A stretch of DNA of 64,000 nt from Saliniramus sp050485405 (GTDB taxonomy: Bacteria; Pseudomonadota; Alphaproteobacteria; Rhizobiales; Beijerinckiaceae). Position numbers and translations under genes: made by a program. This document shows, piece after piece, positions 60,413 through 64,000 of this stretch (within the stretch, counting starts at the first letter, position 1; the number at the start of each line of letters is the position of its first letter). The stretch covers positions 18,712 through 82,711 of the forward strand of contig JBJHBI010000009.1 of assembly GCA_050485405.1 (NCBI GenBank), in the 5' to 3' direction. The notes under the pieces are model-generated. The model had not been told where the DNA came from. It was given only the letters and a program-made list of their open reading frames with translations, and ran no database searches.

Positions 60413-63400
60413 TCACTGCACCGGGCTGTGACCGCTATAGGCACCGGGGCCGCCCGCCTCGAACAGTCGACGCAGGAAGCCGGGTGCGATCGCCGAGAGC
60501 GGATTGACCGTCAGCGTCGGCTCGCTCATCGGCCCCGAGACGCGGAAATTCACGCCGAGCAGGCCCTCGCGCCGCCCCCCGCCGAGAAGTGGCCCGAACA
60601 GGGGAACCTGCGCGAAGGCGTTGTTCACGGCATAGGCGGGGACGAAGGTTCCGCGCAGATCCATCACCCGGTCCGCCATGTCGACGAAACCGTCGAGCCT
60701 GAAGCCGATCTGCGTGCCCCACATGGCGGCTTCCTCGAAGGTGATGCGGCTGCCGCTGCGCAGAAAGTCGATCTGCGCGCGGTTGAAAGCGGTCTCGGCG
60801 ACGTTCAGCGTCTCCTGACCCCGCGCGGCCTGCGACGCGATGTTGCGCAGAGCCGGCTCGTCCCGCAGGACGAAATCGCGGATGACGAGGCGGCCCGGGC
60901 GCTCGTTGCCGCCCGCCGCGATCTGGAAATCCAGCGAGCCGCCGACCATGCGGGTGTAGAGATCGATGAAGCGCAGGATCACGCCGGCATCCTCGCTTCC
61001 GATCGACAGCATCGCGCGCCCCTGCGGCGTCAGCCCCATCCGGCCCGAGACCGGCGCGCCGGGGAAACGTCCGTCGAGATCGAAACGCCGCACCTCGTCA
61101 CCCGCGATGAGGAGACCGACGCGCGCATTGGTCAGCGCCTCGCCGTTGTGCCCGGTGAGGATGTCGGCGCGCATGTCGAGGGTGATCTCCTGCCAGGCGC
61201 CCGTCATGTTGCCCCCGGCAGCGGGCGCACCCTCGCCGGTCACGGTGCCGAGAAGCGCGCGGGCATCGAGGGTCTGAGCCCGCAGATCGACCCGCAATCC
61301 GCTCCCGTCGGCGCTGGCCTCCAGCCGCGCCTCGTCCCCGCTCGCGAGGCGGAACGGGCTCAGCCGGGCATCCACGAGGCGCCCTTGCGCATCGAGCCGG
61401 ACATCGCCGCCGATCCGCGTCGGCCCCGTCTCCAGATCGAGATCGCGGATCACCCAGCCATTATCCTGCAACAGGTTGAAGGAGAGGCGCCCCGCCCGGC
61501 CCGCGGGCTTGACGAGGCCGGGAAACGGCTGTGCGAGGGTGATCCCGGTCAGATCCGCCTCGACGAAATACGGCCGTGATTCACCCGGAATCAGCTCAGT
61601 CGAGATGCTCAGCGGCAGGCTTCCGCTGATCGCGGCGCCGAGATCGATCCCCCGGCGTGCACGTGCCTGCGCATCGAGCTCGGCATCGACCCTGAGCGCG
61701 AGCGCACCATCGCGCGGGCGAGAGACATTCAGTCCGATCGCGTCCTCGCCGAGCAGCGCATTCCCGACGAGATCGAGGCTGCCGTTGCGATACGACAGGG
61801 TGAAGTCGCCCTCGCGCAGATCCTCTTCGGCGAAAGCGTCGCGCAGAACGATATCCGTCAACCGGCCCGATACGGCGATGGAGGTTTCGTGCGGGCCGGG
61901 TGCAACCGAAAAATGCGGCGCGACCGCGACATCGAGCACCGCATCGCCGGAAACCGTGTCGGGCTCCAGCACCGTCGGCGTGTCGCGCGCGATCATCGGT
62001 GAGCGCATCAGCGACGCCACCGCATCGGCGCCGCCCTCGAGCCGGAAGGTGATCGCGGCGGTGGTCTCGACGGCCCAGAAATCGTCGAAGGCGAAATCGG
62101 CGCGCGACATCGCGAGCCGCCGCCCGTCGGTGAGAGCGACGCTCGCACGCGCATCCGTGATCGTGGCGCTGCGCCCGTCGACCGTACCCGAAACCTGGAC
62201 GTCCTCCAGCGGAGGCAGGCCCGGATCCGCCTGGAACGTCGCATCCGCGATCGTGAAATCGAGCGCGACCGCCTCCCGCGGAAGACCGTCACGGGGAAGC
62301 GTGGCGATGAACTCGCGGGTTCGCAGCGGCAGCGGACCGATCAGCAGCGCCTCGTCCGGCCTTCGCATGTTGACGAAATCGCGCCCCGTAAGCGTCGTCG
62401 CGACGGAAAGCCGCTCCAGCCGGCCGGCCCGCAGCGTCTCCACGAGATATTCGCGCGGCTTGTGGGCGACGAAACGCGGCCATATCCGCATCGCGTCGCG
62501 CACGTCGATGTCGCGCGCCTCGAGCGCGATGCGAAGGCCGCCGGCGTCCTCGGGCGAGCCGGTGGACGCGGTCATGACGATATCGAGCCCCTCGCCCGCA
62601 AGGGCGATTTCCTCGACCAGCACGCCCGAGCGTCCGACGAGGGCATGGATGTCGATGGCGGGCAGCGCGACATCCGCGTCTCCGGGGCCGAGCGCGGAGA
62701 GGACGGCGTCGCGGCCCCCGAGATAGACCCGCCACGCCCCGTTCGCCGGATCCGGCCGCGCATTCCCGCGCAGGGCGACCCTCGTATCGTCGCGCGTATA
62801 GCTGATTTCCGGGATCGTGATCGTATCCTCGGCGCGGTCGTAATCGAGGGCGGCGACGAGCTCGCCCAAGGTCAGGATCGGCGCTTCGGGATCGTCGAAG
62901 TAGAAGCGCCCCACCGAGCTGCGCAGCCGCCCCGAGAAGTTCTCGACCTCGTTCTCTGCGTCGACGCCGAGCGTCGCATCTATCGCCAGCTTGATGCCCT
63001 GCGCGGCGTAGCGCCGCGACAGGCCCGCCATCATGAGCGCGTCGTTGATCGGAAAGTCCCTGACCTCGACTGCGGCCTCGGCGCCACCGCCGGCTTGCGG
63101 GCGCGCGGCGCCCTCGATCCGCCAGGTCCCGTCGGATCCGGTGAGGCTCACATCGATGCGCCGCCCGTCGCCCTCATGCGCGAAACGGGCATCGACATTG
63201 CTGAAACCGACCCGTTCATGGCCCGTCGCATCGACGAGGGTGAGTCTCGCGCCGACGAGGCCGGCCTCCGCGATCGCCCCGACCGGGCTTTCCGGATCGA
63301 TCAGGGCGGCGACGAACGCCCCCAGCGCGGCGATGGCCGGCGTCGCGGAAAGCGGTGCATCGTCATCGTCCGGGGGCGGGACCAGCAGGGTCGGATCCGC

Positions 63401-63976
63401 GATGGCGAGATCCTCTTCGAGATCCGGCGACAGGATGAGATCGTTGCCGGGCGCCGTCAGCGACAGCCCGCCCGTCTCCGAGACCTGCAATCGCAATTCC
63501 ACGCCGACGAGTTCGAGCCCGTGGGCGCGTGGCGCTCCCGCGACGAGCGACCATGTCGAGATCGGGATGAAGGCCGTCGGCGCATGCGCGACGCGCCCGC
63601 CCACCGGATCGTGAAGCGTGATCTCGGCGACTTCGAGCGCCAGCCTGCCATCGTGCAGGCTGAGTGCCGCATCCTCGATATCGATGCGCCAGCCCTCGCC
63701 GAGCTGTGCCTCGAGTGTGCTCGTGATCTGGCTGGTCAGGCCGGCGAAGCGCACCGGTTCGCTCGATATGCGCCAGTAGAACGCGCCGAAGGCGATCGCG
63801 ACGATGAGGACGAGGACGGCCTTGAAGATCAGCGCCCGGCGGGCCAGCCGTCGCCATCGGGTGCGGGCACGCGCGCGCGACGTGCGACCGGGACGGCGCA
63901 GCGTTGACGGCTCCAGCGCTCTGAGATCATCCTCTTCGCCCAAACCGTTCTTCGACACCCTTTCCATCCCCCGCAC
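60413..63976 (-). CDS. AsmA/YhdP-like DUF3971 envelope protein
   Basis: An 1187-aa protein with one N-terminal transmembrane helix (about 50-68, IFKAVLVLIVAIAFGAFYW) and a long periplasmic beta-rich region with DUF3971-type repeats, ending in an AsmA-like C-terminal domain (about 990-1170; DLRGTFVPAYAVNNAF, GGGRREGLLGVNFRVSG). This is the AsmA/YhdP superfamily of bridge-like proteins implicated in phospholipid transport to the outer membrane. The start is GTG 63976 or ATG 63967. It converges with pssA, 6 bases apart. Near the window end but complete. Confidence 0.85.
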   Translation of the reverse strand: MRGMERVSKNGLGEEDDLRALEPSTLRRPGRTSRARARTRWRRLARRALIFKAVLVLIVAIAFGAFYWRISSEPVRFAGLTSQITSTLEAQLGEGWRIDIEDAALSLHDGRLALEVAEITLHDPVGGRVAHAPTAFIPISTWSLVAGAPRAHGLELVGVELRLQVSETGGLSLTAPGNDLILSPDLEEDLAIADPTLLVPPPDDDDAPLSATPAIAALGAFVAALIDPESPVGAIAEAGLVGARLTLVDATGHERVGFSNVDARFAHEGDGRRIDVSLTGSDGTWRIEGAARPQAGGGAEAAVEVRDFPINDALMMAGLSRRYAAQGIKLAIDATLGVDAENEVENFSGRLRSSVGRFYFDDPEAPILTLGELVAALDYDRAEDTITIPEISYTRDDTRVALRGNARPDPANGAWRVYLGGRDAVLSALGPGDADVALPAIDIHALVGRSGVLVEEIALAGEGLDIVMTASTGSPEDAGGLRIALEARDIDVRDAMRIWPRFVAHKPREYLVETLRAGRLERLSVATTLTGRDFVNMRRPDEALLIGPLPLRTREFIATLPRDGLPREAVALDFTIADATFQADPGLPPLEDVQVSGTVDGRSATITDARASVALTDGRRLAMSRADFAFDDFWAVETTAAITFRLEGGADAVASLMRSPMIARDTPTVLEPDTVSGDAVLDVAVAPHFSVAPGPHETSIAVSGRLTDIVLRDAFAEEDLREGDFTLSYRNGSLDLVGNALLGEDAIGLNVSRPRDGALALRVDAELDAQARARRGIDLGAAISGSLPLSISTELIPGESRPYFVEADLTGITLAQPFPGLVKPAGRAGRLSFNLLQDNGWVIRDLDLETGPTRIGGDVRLDAQGRLVDARLSPFRLASGDEARLEASADGSGLRVDLRAQTLDARALLGTVTGEGAPAAGGNMTGAWQEITLDMRADILTGHNGEALTNARVGLLIAGDEVRRFDLDGRFPGAPVSGRMGLTPQGRAMLSIGSEDAGVILRFIDLYTRMVGGSLDFQIAAGGNERPGRLVIRDFVLRDEPALRNIASQAARGQETLNVAETAFNRAQIDFLRSGSRITFEEAAMWGTQIGFRLDGFVDMADRVMDLRGTFVPAYAVNNAFAQVPLFGPLLGGGRREGLLGVNFRVSGPMSEPTLTVNPLSAIAPGFLRRLFEAGGPGAYSGHSPVQ

Positions 63977-64000
63977 GTCATGTTCACCCGAACGGGGAAG

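Overview
The window is a high-GC, gene-dense chromosomal segment from an alphaproteobacterium, most likely order Hyphomicrobiales (Rhizobiales). Evidence: hemA of the ALAS (C4) type, the AapJ/AapP general amino-acid transporter family, the recG/sdhE divergent pair, DUF3422, the psd-pssA pair, and long PstC/PstA proteins ending in a phoU-phoB operon. Genus cannot be fixed from the sequence; a Salinarimonas/Chelatococcus-like lineage is a guess. Almost everything is chromosomal housekeeping; three tRNA genes (Cys-GCA, Thr-GGU, Leu-CAA) are present. I see no rRNA, CRISPR array, insertion sequence or complete prophage.

Layout. 0.1-3.5 kb: K+/H+ antiporter and an M20 amidohydrolase. 3.9-10.2 kb: phosphate-starvation locus pstS-pstC-pstA-pstB-phoU-phoB, preceded by a textbook Pho box; no phoR is adjacent. 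10.3-15.5 kb: an exported protein, a leucine-dehydrogenase-type enzyme, and two PLP enzymes of sulfur amino-acid metabolism (metZ, metC-like). 15.8-17.8 kb: an Aap-type binding protein and ATPase, without the two permeases that normally lie between them. 17.9-23.0 kb: tRNA-Cys, XerD-like recombinase, BASS transporter, DadA-like dehydrogenase, EamA transporter. 23.1-28.3 kb: der, a YfgM-like TPR protein, murA and hemA. 28.4-32.3 kb: tRNA-Thr, a degenerate-LytM NlpD-like lipoprotein, small membrane proteins and an isochorismatase-like hydrolase. 32.5-37.8 kb: an antiporter with a cNMP-like domain, chrA, and a double GNAT protein. 37.8-46 kb: gatB, ndk, a flavoprotein, DUF3422, sdhE and recG. 46-54 kb: DUF3047, adenine deaminase, TrmO-like protein, LysR/wrbA divergent pair, TsaC/Sua5, a small SWIM-finger protein, a YqaA-dsbB pair. 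54.1-55.9 kb: tRNA-Leu, a flavodoxin-fold reductase, a CDF transporter. 58.8-64 kb: psd-pssA converging on a 1187-aa AsmA/YhdP-like protein.

The one clearly accessory stretch is about 55.95-58.7 kb. Its base composition drops sharply relative to both flanks, and it carries a small membrane protein, a divergent HTH-ImmA/IrrE metallopeptidase, and an overlapping PIN-like protein, followed by about 640 bases without a convincing gene. This resembles a toxin-antitoxin or phage-defence cargo module and is the best candidate for an incompletely described system here.
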